Notes: a model not told the origin generated them from the sequence alone. DNA of 64,000 nucleotides from Desmodus rotundus (GCF_022682495.2 NC_071397.1:14475082-14539081); one strand, 5' to 3'; positions 11,372 to 23,360 are shown, counted from the stretch's first letter. Numbers and translations are program-made.

Positions 11372-11385
11372 AATAAAAACAATCC
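11372..11385 (+). repeat. Left target-site duplication of the HAL1
   Basis: AATAAAAACAATCC here is repeated exactly at 13233-13246, immediately after the HAL1 A-rich tail. A perfect 14-bp direct repeat of this sort is the mark of target-primed reverse transcription. Confidence 0.85.
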
Positions 11386-11697
11386 TGGAGGTCCCTAAGC
11401 CCCTCCTCATTTTTTTGAATTCTTGTTTCTTTATTGTGCTCTGGTTGATATTTACTTCTTCCTTCTGCTCCAAATCCTTGATTTGAATTCTGATTTCCTT
11501 ACCTTCACTGTTGGTTCCTTGTATATTCTGCTTTATTTCACTTTGCATAGCCTTCACTTCTTCCTCTATTCTGTGACCATACTCAACCATTTCTGTGAGC
11601 ATCCTGATTACCAGTGTTTTTAACTCTGCATCTGATAAGTTGGCTATCTCTTCATCGCTAGCTCTATTTTTGGAGCTTTGATCTGTTCTTTCATTTG
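11386..11697 (-). pseudogene. HAL1 ORF1 N-terminal half (inverted arm)
   Basis: The minus strand encodes a charged, coiled-coil-like protein segment, with readable blocks such as MLTEMVEYGHRIEEEVKAMQ and EGKEIRIQIKDLEQKEEVNI, as in the N-terminal trimerisation region of L1 ORF1 proteins. An ATG lies near 11690, but the frame must shift before joining the in-frame section from about 11660 onwards. The reading frame is cut at the left end of the element, where its continuation lies on the opposite strand from about 12380. It cannot make a complete protein. Confidence 0.75.
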
Positions 11698-12367
11698 GGC
11701 CATATTTTTTTTGTTTTGGTATGCCTGTTATGTTCTAAGGGGTGGAAGCTTAGGTAATCGCCAGGGTGGGGCAACCCACCTTGCTGTGTTGTGGTGCTGC
11801 ATGTGGGGGAGGGCTCAGAGAGGGACCAATGCCAGTTGTGCAGCTCTCAATCAGCCTTCAGTCACTTCCCCCTTTTCCCAAAATTGAATTGAGCCCTTCT
11901 GGTGCTGATTCCTGGGTGTGTGGGTTTGTGTATGTTCTACGTCCCTGTGGGTCTCTCCAACAAACTCTCCTGTGAGGCTGGGAATTTCTCCCACCACCAC
12001 AGGAGAGTTTTACAAATTCCCACAGCTTTTTACAGCCAGAGGTTTTGAAGCTTTATTCCTCTGTGCTGGAACCATGGATTGCATGGTCTGTTTTGCTCCC
12101 CAGTTGTTCCTCCCGGTTTATCTGTACGCAAATGTGGGACTTCCCAGTCCATCAGCCGCTGCGTTGCCATGAATCCTCTCTGCCCTAGCTGCCCATTTCA
12201 GTCTCTCCTACCAGTCTGAATGAATGCTTCTTCTTTAACTCCTTGGTTGTCAGACTTCCACACAGTTTGATTTTATGGCAGTTCTGGTTGTGTTTTGTTT
12301 TTAAATTTGTTATTGTCCTTCTTTTCATTGTTCAAGGAAACAAAGTATATCTACCTATGCCTCCCTC

Positions 12368-12820
12368 TTGGCCAGAAGTTTCTGGAAGAACAAGAAATTA
12401 AAAACTCATTTGAAAAAAATAATGAAGGAGAATTTCCCCAATCTGGCAAAGGAAATAGACTTCCAGGAAACCCAGGAAGCCCAGGGAGTCCCAAAGAAGT
12501 TGGACCCAAGGAAGCACACACCAAGGCACATCATAATTACATTACCCAAGATTAAAAATAAGGAGAGAATCTTAAAAGCAGCAAGAGAAAAGGAGACAGT
12601 TACCTACAAAGGAGTTTCCATAACACTTTCAGCTGATTTCTCAAAAGAAACCTTGCAGACAAGAAAGGGCTGGGAAGAAGTATTCAAAGTCATGAAAGGC
12701 AAGAACTTACACCCACATGTACTCTATTCAGCAAAACTATCATTTAGAATGGAAGGGCAGATAAAGTGCTTCCCAGATGAGGCCAAATTAAAGGAGTTCA
12801 TCATCGCCAAGCCCTTATAA
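12368..12820 (+). pseudogene. HAL1 ORF1 C-terminal half (L1 ORF1p RRM and C-terminal domain)
   Basis: A 150-codon open frame whose start is artificial, since it begins in the inversion junction. From about residue 15 it reads as an L1 ORF1 protein: a KENFPNLAKEI helix, a PRHIIITLPKIKNKERILKA block (RRM-like region), TYKGVSITLSADFS, and the C-terminal YSAKLSFRMEGQIKCF and LKEFI motifs. ORF1 proteins are RNA-binding chaperones that coat their own transcript in cytoplasmic particles. The stop is at 12818-12820, and 3' UTR follows directly with no ORF2. Only the C-terminal part is joined here. Confidence 0.85.
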
Positions 12821-13232
12821 TATAAAATGTTAAAGGGTCTTATCTAAGAAAAAGAAGATGATCAAAATTATGAGGAGTAAAATGACAACAAACTCACAAC
12901 TATCAACAACTGAACTTAAAAATGAAAACTAAGCAAACAACCAGAACAGAACCAGAGTCACAGAAATGGAAATAACATGGAGGGTTATCAGCAGGGAGGG
13001 AGAGGAGGGAGAATGGGGGGAAAAGGTACAGGGAATAAGAAGCATAAATGGTAGGTACAGAATAGACAGGAGGAGGTTAAGAATAGTATCAGAAATGGAG
13101 AAGCTGAAGAATTTATATGTATGACCCATGGACATGAACTAAAGGGGAGGAATATTGGTGAAGGTAGTTCAGGGTGGAGGGGAATGGGACAACTGTAATA
13201 GCATAATCAGTAAAATATATTTAAAAAAAAGA

Positions 13233-13246
13233 AATAAAAACAATCC
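13233..13246 (+). repeat. Right target-site duplication of the HAL1
   Basis: AATAAAAACAATCC, identical to 11372-11385. It follows an A-rich tail and is followed by continuing old L1 ORF2 sequence. Confidence 0.85.
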
Positions 13247-15525
13247 AAACAGACTAATAACCAGTAGGAGATTGATTCAGTAATTGAAAACTACAAAACA
13301 AAGAAAACCCCAAGAACAAGTTACTTCACTGGAGAATTCTATAAAACATTTAAAGAAGTATTAACTCTCAGCCTTCTTAAACTCTTCCAAAAAATTAATG
13401 AGAAGGGAATAATTCCAAACTTATTCTGTGAGGTCATATTTACCTTGACACAGGCAAAGGCAGTATAAGAAAACTACAAACCAATATTTCCAGTGAATAT
13501 TGATGCAAAAATTATCAACAAAATATAAGCAAACCAAACTTGAAAACATATTAAAGGAATTATACATCATGAATAAGTGGTATTTATTAGTGAAATGTAA
13601 GAATGTTTCAACTTACAAAAATCAATCTGTGTAATTCACCACATTAAAAGACAAAAATAATGATCATTTTGATCGTCAAACATTTGATTATCAATTAATC
13701 ATTTCAATTAATACAGAAAAGGAATTTGACAAAATTCAACATAATTCATAGTAAAAACACTCAAGAAACTAGGAATAAAATGAAATTACATCAACAAAAT
13801 AAAGGCCATATAGGAAAAACCTGCAGCTAACACCATGCTCAATGGTGAAAGACTGAAAGCTTTTTCTCCAAGATCAGTAATAAGACCATGATGCCCATCC
13901 TTGCCATTTCTATTAAACATAGTGCTTGAAGTCCTAGCCAGAGCAATCAGGCAAGAAAAAGAAATAAAAGCATCAAAATAGGAAAGGAAGAAGTAAAATC
14001 ATCTCTGTTTACTGATGACATGAACTCATATGTAGAAAACCCTAAAGAGCTCACAAAAGTACTTAGAATTAATAACAAATTCAGTAAAGCTTAAGGGTAC
14101 AAAATAAATATCCAAAAATCAGATTTATAGAAGCTAACAAGAAATAATCTAAAAAGGAAATTAAGAAAAGAATTCTACTTGCAATGCCATCAAAAAGAAT
14201 AAAATACTTAGGAATAAACTTAACCATTGCAGTATAAGACTTGTATACTGAAAACTCCAAAACATTCCTGAAACTAGAGAAGATATAAATAAATGGGAAC
14301 ACTTTCCATGTTCATTAATTGGGAATATAATATTGTTAAAATGTCCACACTACCCAAAGTGATCCAGATTTAATTCAATCCTTATTAAAATTCAATGATA
14401 TTAATTTTTCAAAATAGAAAAAAAAAACCCTAAATTTTATATGGAGTATCAAAGGACTCAGTAGTCAACACAATCTTGAGAAATAAAAATAAAGCTAGAG
14501 GTCCCTCAATTCCTGATTTCAAAATATGTTACAAAGCTATACAATCAAAACAGTATGGTAGTAGCCTAAAGACAAACATACAGACAAATGGAATAGAATA
14601 GAGAACCCACAAATGAATGCTCACATATATTGTCAAATAATCATCTGAAAAATTGCTAAGGATTTACACTCTTCAACAAGTGGTGCTGGATTCCACTTCT
14701 GGATATATACACAAAGGAAATGAAAAGAGGATTTTGATGGCTATTACCCACCTTTATCACAGAATTATTTACAATATCCAAGATATGGAAACAACCCAAT
14801 CGCCCATCAACTGATGAATGGATACAAAAGATGTGATAAATATACAAAATGAAATATAAATAAACCATGAGGAAGGAAGATATTTTCTTATTTACTACAA
14901 CATAGTTGGAACTTGAACACATTATGCTAAGTGAGATAAGTCAGGCAAATGTAGACAAGTACTGTATGATATCAGTTATATGTGGAATACAAAAATGTGA
15001 ACCTATAAAAAAATAGAGAAACAGAGAGTAAAATGGTGGTTATCAGGGAGGAGGGGATAATATTGATGGTGTTTAATGGTACAAACTTGTAATAAGCAGT
15101 AAATTGGCCATAAAGATCTAATGCACAGTATAACAAATACAAAAAATATTATGCTACAATTATATAATGTGATAAATATTGCTATGTTGACAAATATTTT
15201 ATAGTATATGAATGTATTGAAGTAATACACTATATACCTAAAACTTACACAATGTTACATGTCAAATTTATTCAATAAAATAAATTATTTTAGTGCTGGG
15301 AAAACTGGATATACACATGCAAAAACTGAAATTGGAACTTATACCATATAGAGAAATGAACTCAGAATTAATTAAAGACATAAACACAAGATCTGAAAAT
15401 ATAGAACTCTTAAAAGGAAACACAGGGGAAAATATTCATGACATTGGATTTGGCAATGACTTCTTGGATATAGCTACCAAAGTTTACACAACAAAAGTAA
15501 AAAGAGACAAATAGAACTGTATTGA

Positions 15526-15773
15526 GTTTTATCCTCACCCAAGGACATTTTTTAAATTGCTTTTAGAGAGAGAGAAAGGCAAGAGAGAGGGGGGGTGGTG
15601 ATAGACAGAAACATCGATGTGAGAGAGAAACATTGATTGGTTGCCCTCTATGATGTGCCCCAGCTGGGGATGGAACCCACAACACGGGTATGTGCTCAGC
15701 CAGGAGTTGGACCACAACCCTTCAGTCCATGGGATGATGCTCCCACCAACTGAGCCACACTGGCCTGGGCAAG
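15526..15773 (-). mobile_element. Ves-type SINE, minus strand, inside an old L1
   Basis: Reverse complement of the Ves head: CCCCAGCTGGGGATGGAACC, the box B complement, and CACCAACTGAGCCACACTGG at the right end, with a GA-rich body (AGAGAGAGAAAGGC...). The left end carries TTTTATCCTCACCCAAGGAC, the complement of the small 3' hairpin seen in this SINE type. It interrupts L1 ORF2. The minus-strand ORF at 15535-15717 is an artefact of the SINE. Confidence 0.9.
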
Positions 15774-16212
15774 ACCATATTAAATATTAAAACTTCTGCA
15801 CAGCAAAGACAAACAATCAACAGAGTGAAAAAGCACTCTACAGAATGGGACACGTGTTTGCTAACCCTATATTTGATAAGGGTTAATATGTAGAATCTAT
15901 AAAGAACCTCAATAATGACAAAGAGCAAACAATCCAATTAAAAATGGGTCAAGGACTTGAATAGTAAATTATTAAAAGAGGCTTTACAAATGATCAACAA
16001 GCATAAGAAAAGGTGCTCAACATCACTAATGATAAAAGAAATTCTAATCAAAATCACACTGAGGTATATAATCTCACCCCATTAGGATGTCTGCTATCAA
16101 AAAATGTTAACAAGTGTTGGTAAGGATGTGAAGAAACCGAATCCCTTGTGTGGGATGTAAAATGATAGACACTGTGGAAAACAGTATGGAATCACTTCAA
16201 AACATTAAAAAT

Positions 16213-16913
16213 CAACAAGCACGGGTGAGAATATGGAGAAAAGGGAACTAGTGCCATGCTGGTGGGAATGCAGACTGGTGCAGCCACTATGGAAAACAGT
16301 ATAGAATTTCCTCAGAAAACTAAAAATGGAACTGTCTTTTGACCCAATGATTCTACTCCTGGGAATATACCATAAGAATCCTGAATCACCAATTCAAAAG
16401 AACTTATGTACCCTTATGTACAAAGCAGTGCTACTTAAAATAACCAATTGTTGGAAACAGCCTAAGTGCCCATCAGTAAATGAGTGGGTAAAAAAGTTGT
16501 GGTACATTTACACAATGGAATTCTACACAGCAGAGAGAAAAGGGAATTCCTACTTTTTATGAGAGCATGGATGAAACTGGAAAATATCATGTTATGTGAA
16601 ATAAGCCAGTCGGTGAAAGACAAATATCATATGATCTCACCTAGAAGAGGAATCTAATGAATAAAATAAACTAATAAACAAAACAGAACCAGAGGCATGG
16701 GAACATGGAACAGACTGACAGTGATCAGGGGGAGGGGGATAATAGTGGAAAGAAGGGGAAGGGACTAGTCAAAGAACATGTATGAATGACTCATGGACAT
16801 GGACAACAGTGTGGGGATGGTGTGGGAGTCAGGCCGGGGGTGAGTCCTGGGAGCAGGAAGGCCAAGGGGGAAAAATTGAGACAACCATAATAGAATAACA
16901 ATAAAAAAAACCC
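16213..16913 (+). mobile_element. Younger 5'-truncated L1 nested in an old L1
   Basis: It starts near CAACAAGCACGGGTGAGAAT and keeps a 79-codon open stretch of the ORF2 C-terminus (16326-16562), with [14 protein letters not shown] and NEWVKKLWYIYTMEFYTAER landmarks. A purine-rich 3' UTR and an AATAAAAAAAA tail follow. TTAAAAAT occurs on both sides (16205-16212 and 16914-16921) and matches the interrupted host L1, so it is the target duplication. The copy cannot retrotranspose because ORF1 and most of ORF2 are absent. Confidence 0.85.
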
Positions 16914-17345
16914 TTAAAAATGTAACTATGATATAATTCAGTAGTTCCCCTTGTAGGTATATATATTCAATTTTTTTTCAGCCTTAAAAAAAAAGAGAAA
17001 TGATGTCACTCGCTACAATATGATGACACTTGAGGATATTGTATTAAGTAAAATAAGCCAACCACAAAAAGACATAGACTTCATGATTCTACTTACCTGA
17101 GGTCTCTAAAACAGTCAAACCCTTAGAAACAAAAAGTAGAAAGGTGGTTGCCAGATGCTAGGTAGAGGAGACAAAGGGGAATGGATATTCAATAGGTATA
17201 GATTTTCAGTTCTGCAAGATGAAAAAATTCTAGAGAGCTGTTGCAACTAATGTGAACATAGCTAACACTACTGGACTGTACATTTGAAAATGGTTAAGAT
17301 GGTAAATTTAATCTTGTTTATTTTAACCTGAGTAAAATATGCAAA

Positions 17346-18899
17346 TAAAAATCAAAGCATAGGAGCACAATGATATATTGATACATTTATTCTTTAGAAA
17401 TTAGCTTATATGACTCAGCTTAAGATTTGCATGTGAACTGACTTTCTGCAGAGGAGCCAATGAAATAGGAATGCTAATATCTGTGAGCAGGCATGATAGA
17501 GATTTATCTCATTTTTACTGATGGATGCAGTCATAAAAAATAAAACACCAAGCTTCAAGGTTTGGACTTTTTAGTACAAGATTTCTAGTATTCTAGCAAC
17601 TTTTAGACATTTAAAGCTAGAATTTAGGTCAGGGCTAGATATCACCCATATAGAGAGGTGAGAAGAAAGCGGTGGGAGTAAGGGATATAAATAGACAAGG
17701 GCAGAGGGCTAAGGAGCCAGACTTGGGAGCTATTCAGAACTTGTGGTTCTAATAAAACAAGAGCTACAGCTTGGTAAAGAAAGTTTAAAAGGTCATGAGT
17801 GTATTCCAAGTAACACTGAAGAAGAATATTTTTTCCACTAAAAGAAGTGGTTTTGGTTTCTTTTCAATATCTTATTTTAATCTAAACTAGTAGTCAATTC
17901 ACTTAGGGTATCTTTTCTTCTATATTTTATAAAGCATCATTGATGTTCCAAATAATACCTTAGGAAAAAACCTAAATCCAACTCTAAAGCACAGTTGGAT
18001 GCCAGTGTTAGAGAATTCATTTTTAAAAGGCAATTAAAAAAACTGATTGCTAAAAATCACAAAAGACCTGAAATACAGAAAAAGAGAAGTGCATTTGGAA
18101 AGTTGAAGAGACATTTGTGCTTTAAATAAAGCATGGTTGCAGAGGCAATTTCCATCTGAAAGCTGTATGGTCAATTTGCCAATAATAACAATTCCCTTTT
18201 TTAACTGAAAAGAAAATAGCAAGCAGCATCTGAATGCAAATGAGCATTGTTGGTTGTTTCTTTCTGGGGCAGGTGAAACAGTTACACAAACCGAACACTG
18301 AATACAGAGAAAAAAACTATCAGTGTCCAATGTAATGTTTAGCCAATAACTGTTGTAGCCTCCCATAAATATGTATACACATATACAAACAATTTGTCAA
18401 AAGCAATGCAAAGTGTGGGAGAGAATAAAAATTTAAGGGTGCAGTCATCTGACCTTATTGATTAAAATTTAATTTTAGCCAAAATTGTCCGATTCTCAGC
18501 TGATTAGTGAAAATATGATTGGATATGCCCATTATGAAGGCATTAATGTTAAGGCGTAATATCAAAAACAACAAGCAAACAAAAAAACTGGAACTCAAGT
18601 AGGGATAATAAACTCTGCCAAAGTGATAAAGCCTGGGTTTGGAGTGGATAATTACTTTAAAAAAAAAGTAATTTAGGGACTAGTTAGAAACTTTTGTTAC
18701 TCTGTCCCACCCCAACAGATCTCTTATATCTCTGTCCACTGTAGTTGGACAATTACTCTGCTAAGTGGAAGCTGGGAGAGGGAAGATACTTTTATTGAGA
18801 TAAGGAGATACAAGTATAAAGTGGCTAAATGAGCAGATGGAACTAGGACTGAAGGATATGTATTTAGTCTCTGCTCCTCTGCAGAATTTCACATTCTTC
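17346..18899. other. Intergenic DNA, nothing recognised
   Basis: AT-rich sequence without a gene or clear repeat. The 110-codon minus-strand ORF at 18034-18366 has no recognised motif, lies in non-GC-rich sequence, and is treated as chance. Confidence 0.45.
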
Positions 18900-19195
18900 T
18901 AGCCTTACTCTGTCACTTCAACATCATGGGTAAGGAAGCACCAGCCTTTCCCCTAGTGTGACAGAGGTTGCAGTGTCCCCGGTTTTGTGCTGACAGCCAT
19001 GTCGTGAGGGGGGCCAGGTGCACAATCTGCCACTTCAGTAATCGTGACTGTGGCCCCACCAGCCACATTCCTGGCATGAGCAGGGGTCCCAGCCTTGTGG
19101 CTGCAGCTATCCACACGGCACGTCCTGTCGTCTCAGCCGCCTTGTCCTTCAACATCACATAGAGCCGATTGCCATAGAGTTTTGCAAGAAGTAAA
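18900..19195. other. Unexplained GC-rich block with ORFs on both strands
   Basis: A roughly 300-bp block clearly richer in G and C than its AT-rich surroundings. A 64-codon plus-strand ORF (18968-19162) and an 81-codon minus-strand ORF (18913-19158) overlap it. I recognise neither. A related word, AACATCATGGGTAAGG near 18920 and AACATCACATAG near 19150, occurs at both ends. Possible explanations are a processed pseudogene fragment, an unrecognised repeat, or a small conserved regulatory block. No splice sites or start context argue for a live gene. Confidence 0.35.
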
Positions 19196-19379
19196 CCTGT
19201 AGGGAATCAGTCTTGCTGAAGTGAATCCTTACCAGGAAGGAATCACAAAAGTGAAGGGAAATTTGACCTTGCCACTAAGAAAAAAAAAGTCATTTGGGCA
19301 AAAATACTATGTTTGGGAGCTTTTTCCACAATAAGAAAAAGAGGAATTGAGTACTATGCTGAAGATGAATAGCTTGTAA

Positions 19380-19949
19380 GTCATGAATCAGGATTTAAGC
19401 CTGGTGGCCTGACTTTAACTGTGGAATTGGACAGCAGGGCCCAATTAGGGACTTTTTGTGGCACCCTGGGTTCACCTCTGGCATACACTTGTCACATACT
19501 GTTTACGTATTTATATTTCCTGCTAAAGAGTAGGCTTTTAAAGACAGAGGCTATTTTATCTTTTCAGCAGGTCAAATGATAAGTGGCTCCATTTTTTTTT
19601 TTACTAAGTTATTTGTTTTAACCCATTCTTTCTTCAGTCTGGGAAATTCTAAAACATTTTGTTCTATTCCCAGCCATGTCCATTTTGGAAATAAATAGCT
19701 TTAATGTGCATGGTGCAATTCTTGGCTATAAAGCAGCTTTCATGCTAATACCTATTGCATTATCCTCCAATTAAAAGAAAACTTATCCTCCATCCATTGC
19801 CCAACATATGACTATATTACAGGAAATCAAGATCTCTACACTTTATTTTCATACTCTATGTGCCTCTGTATATTTTTAAATCACATGGCCTTTTAGTATG
19901 TGATTTAGTAAAGTTAATATGTGTATAGCAGTTACTCTGCGCTAAGCTT
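19380..19949. other. Intergenic DNA, little recognised
   Basis: A short MIR/L2-like scrap may lie at 19380-19440 (GTCATGAATCAGGATTTAAG). Otherwise nothing could be identified. Confidence 0.35.
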
Positions 19950-20100
19950 CTATTAATTTATGTAATTCACAATGATCTTTCACATCAAGTACCATTATTA
20001 ACACCCAATTTTACAGAGGGAAGCACTGAGACAATGGGGGCAACTGGCAGACGTGACATTCAGCCCAGATTGCCAACCCGCACAGACTTTCTCTCTCTAC
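19950..20100 (-). mobile_element. MIR SINE fragment
   Basis: The complement of a MIR core: ACCATTATTAACACCCAATT, TTACAGAGGGAAGCACTGAG and GACATTCAGCCCAGATTGCC follow the usual order. The copy is short and diverged. Confidence 0.65.
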
Positions 20101-20879
20101 TTGTCCTGTAGACATCTTCACACCACATGAATTCCAGTTGCCAATTGTCGGCAAGCCCCTTCAGGGAGAGGGCTCCAGAGAACTTGAGTTACACAGTGGA
20201 ATTTGAGTCTGAAGATAAAGTCCTCTGGCACTAAGTAACTATATTGATTATAGTATGTGAGGATGTCCAGGAGTTTTTCTTCTATATATTTATACCACAT
20301 CTACAAAACATGTAGCACATTTGAGGACCTCAGTAATGTGAGTTTTCCCCCAAGTCAAAAATTCCATAACGCATTGGAATATTATCCTCACAGATCAAAG
20401 AGTAGAGAGATAAAATAAAAACAACTTGTTAAATATAAGTTACCTAGTTAATACACCTTTTTGGATTCCTGGATCCAATTTCATTCAGTGTGTATGTCGG
20501 GGGCAGAGCTGTGGGATGCTTCCCATGCAACAAACACCAAGCAATTCTCAGACACCACCAGATGTCAGAGTTCAACTCAATTCTGACACTTCCTAGCAGG
20601 AGACAGCATCACATTCCACAGGACAAAGGCTCATCCTACAAAACTGGCCCACCTCCCCACTTCAGATGCCAGTCCCTAGTGCAGGTGGTCGCCCATGCTT
20701 CTGAACAACCAGCTACAAACTGAAGGTGTGAATGATTCCCTCCAACTCAGGATACCATTCTAGGTTGTTACCTGTACTTTTGACTGACTGGCTATAAATA
20801 AGAGGTTCTCAGGACCACCTCCTTGGGTTTGGTTAATTTTTTAGAACTGGGGAAAATAAGTACCAGATCAAGTCAAAGA
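20101..20879. other. Intergenic DNA, nothing recognised
   Basis: No supported gene. The ORF at 20490-20723 has no recognisable motif and no splice or promoter context. Confidence 0.4.
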
Positions 20880-21060
20880 AACCTGCGTTTTCATTCACGA
20901 CTGTACTTACACACAGAGAAATTCCGGTCCTATCATTTGCCAGCTTTGTGTCTTCATCAGTTTACTTTCTCTGAACTTCAGTGTCCTCCTGTGTAAAATG
21001 TAGGTGGTGATACTCAGCCTGCAGAATTTTTGTGAGTATTATAATGATGTATTTCAAATT
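20880..21060 (+). mobile_element. MIR SINE fragment
   Basis: ATTTGCCAGCTTTGTGTCTT, TTTCTCTGAACTTCAGTGTC, CTCCTGTGTAAAATGTAGGT and a TTTTGTGAGTATTA run match the core and 3' half of a plus-strand MIR. Confidence 0.7.
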
Positions 21061-22914
21061 TTGAGTGGGTTCCTCATCTCAAAGTTCCAATTCAATGACA
21101 TCGGCTCCCACTTCTGCTACTCTGTCCCTCCTCTGTCAGTCAAAATGAAGCCAAGGGGTCAATTTGGAATAAGGTCCACATCCCCTTCATCCCTCTTCTC
21201 CATCCTTTTCTTCTTCCTTTTTAACCCCTGCTCTGGCACAGTCCATCCGAGACCAATTTGGTTTCCCTCTCCCACTGGTTAAACAAAAGCACAGAGCCTA
21301 AGTCAATAGGTTTACATGGGGAATGGGGAGGGGGCAATATGTCAGGAGTAATATTCAGAAAGGGGCAAATTATTTCATCAGCAGCTAGCCCAAATGCTCA
21401 GTTCCAATTTTTTTTTTAAGGAGAAGGCAGATTTTAAAGCTTTTTAAGATCATTGGAAATACACTCACACAAATGCATTAGATTTTGTTCATGCGCTATA
21501 GATGTACGGCATTAATTACCATGTCTAGAGAACTTACTAGTAATTGCTTCCCTTAAACACCATTAGTATGGTCAGCCCATGTAACTAAGAGAAAAAGAAG
21601 GACAAAGTAAATGATCCGGCTTTGTTTCAGTTGTGTGTTGGAGAGAAGTAAAGAAGTTTCTTTTAACAGCTATACCTATATTTTAATCTGACTTCATAAT
21701 GTAAAAGAGCAAATTGCAGTGACCTTTTCTTAAAGCCTTGATCTGCTTGGTCTTGAGCTGTGGTGGTATTCTGGCCCTAAACAGAGGCTGAAATAATGTC
21801 TCCTTAGAGGGAAGACCTGGAGATTATATACTTAGTATTTCTGTAACAAAGAGATACTATGTCTCAGAAGTAACTATTACGTATTTTCTAATGCTGGCTC
21901 TGTGTCTAATTAGTATTATAATTTTGGAAATTTTATTTTAGCTTTCTGAGCTTCAATTTGATGTTCTACAAAATTAGGCTATTAGATGTTTAATGTTTCC
22001 ACCAGTTCTTAAAAAAGTGTCTATTATTCTAAGCCACAAAGGGTGTTTGGGGGCGTATACACAGAAACATTTTTATTTCTATGTTTCTTTTTGAGAAAAA
22101 GAAGGACACTTCCTTTTACCTCTTACCTTCCTGCTCTTATGACATTAATTAAATTCAGTAAGACATTTATGTTAATCAAATGTTTTGTGTCAAGAATGTT
22201 GCTCTGACAACTACATGAGTAAAGAAATTATAAAATAAATTTTAAAAAGTAGAGCACCTCCATTTTACCTGGTATATCAAAATGAGTTTGCAGTGGTTAT
22301 TACAAAAACAAAATTTCTAAGAGTGTCCAGCAGAGAGGAGTTCAGTGTTGAGAAATATAGGTCCTATTGCAATATTCCAGTGCCTGGCTAGACGAGCTGG
22401 TGCAAGGGCCTTAGCTATTGTCTCCCAGTGTCTCTGTCTGTGATTTGGACTCAGTTCCATGTCTTACTCACACCTTTACTTTGAGGATCAAGTGAAATAC
22501 TCATTTAGCCTACGTTTAAATAGAGTTTACTTTCTCATAGTGTTTAAAATAATGTTATTTATTTATAAAGCAAATAGTGTTCTACTTAAATTGATTATTT
22601 GTTGTCTATACAGGTCCAATTCTCACTCTTCGCTCCTATGGATTTCTTCTTCTCTATCTAATAAAAAAACTGAAAGTTTTCTAACATCTCTTCCTATGTA
22701 ATGGCGAAAGCACGGCGTGAAGTGTGAAATCGGGCTGCTGGGACAACGAGAAAACTTTGGGACAGTGAGCAGGTTATTTAATGGCTGTGAAGTCAGTTTA
22801 TTTTTATGAGACTTTTCTTTATTTGTAAATGAGGATGAAAATAATTATCTGATGTCACAGATTTATGTCAATCTTAAATGAATTATTTCAAGGGAAAATT
22901 ATCTATATTTTAAA
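21061..22914. other. AT-rich intergenic DNA, nothing recognised
   Basis: No gene or confident repeat. Short ORFs (21004-21282 and 22459-22701) lack recognised motifs. Confidence 0.4.
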
Positions 22915-23360
22915 ATAATTATTATTTTTAATTTGTTTATTTTTTTATCACAGTTGACATACCACATTACATTGGTTTCAGCTGTACAACAAAGTGATTA
23001 GACACTCATACACCTTACAAAGTGCTCACCCAGGCAATTCTAGTCCCCATCTGTCCCCATACATAATTATTACATTATTGACTACATTCCCTATGCTGTA
23101 GTTTACACCCCTGTGACTATTTTTATAACTGCCAATTTTCACTTCTAATCCCTTTCACCTTTGTCATCCATCCCCCAAATCCTCATCAATGTGTTCTCTG
23201 TATCTATGAATTTGATTCTGTTTTGTTTGTTCATTTATTTTGTTATTTAGAGCCCACATAAAAGCAAAATTATATGACATTTTGTCTTTCTCTGACTCAT
23301 TTCACTTAGTGTAATGTACTCTAGGTCCATCTATGTTGTTGCAAATAGTATACATTATAA
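22915..23360 (-). mobile_element. Old 5'-truncated L1
   Basis: Minus-strand L1 3' end: ATCACAGTTGACATACCACA, TTGGTTTCAGCTGTACAACA, TGTAGTTTACACCCCTGTGA and the TTTCTCTGACTCATTTCACT and GGTCCATCTATGTTGTTGCA blocks are in order. The 3' UTR type differs from the younger bat-like L1 copies in the window, so it is an older subfamily. Confidence 0.8.

Larger units (their letters stand above)
11386..13232 (+). mobile_element. HAL1 (half-L1) retrotransposon with full-length 5' end, inverted internally
   Basis: The overall orientation is plus, with an A-rich tail at 13221-13232. The right arm (about 12380-13232) carries the C-terminal half of an L1 ORF1 protein and then about 400 bp of 3' UTR with no ORF2, the defining layout of HAL1. 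The left arm (11386-about 12380) is inverted. On the minus strand it reads 5' UTR from its CTTCTGGCCAAGAGGG start, then the ORF1 N-terminal coiled-coil part. The two arms together make one element, split by twin priming. HAL1 elements depend on L1 ORF2 protein in trans. Confidence 0.8.
11160..15297 (+). mobile_element. Old L1 ORF2 and 3' UTR, split by a HAL1
   Basis: Two parts (11160-11385 and 13247-15297) read on the plus strand as a heavily mutated L1 ORF2. Recognisable stretches include CTAACTAAAAAGAAAAGGGA and GAACCCACAAATGAATGCTC, then the AACAACCCAATCGCCCATCA and GTGAGATAAGTCAGGCAAA C-terminal blocks. The element ends with CAATGTTACATGTCAAATTT and ATTCAATAAAATAA. Many stops and frameshifts make it a fossil. 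The HAL1 at 11386-13232 was inserted later, because the 14-bp duplication around it is L1 sequence. Short ORFs at 14081-15230 are shadows. Confidence 0.85.
15298..17345 (+). mobile_element. Second old L1 (ORF2 C-terminus and 3' UTR), interrupted twice
   Basis: The copy begins at an L1 ORF2 stretch (GCTGGGAAAACTGGATATAC), runs to about 15525, and resumes at about 15774 with an AAAACTTCTGCACAGCAAAG motif after a Ves SINE. It continues to 16212, is interrupted by a younger L1 (16213-16913), then resumes at 16914 with an AACTATGATATAATTCAGTA block. The end is a 3' UTR (AGAAAGGTGGTTGCCAGATG, GTACATTTGAAAATGGTTAA). Stops and frameshifts abound. The ORF at 15293-15514 is a readable remnant of ORF2, not a gene. 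Confidence 0.85.
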
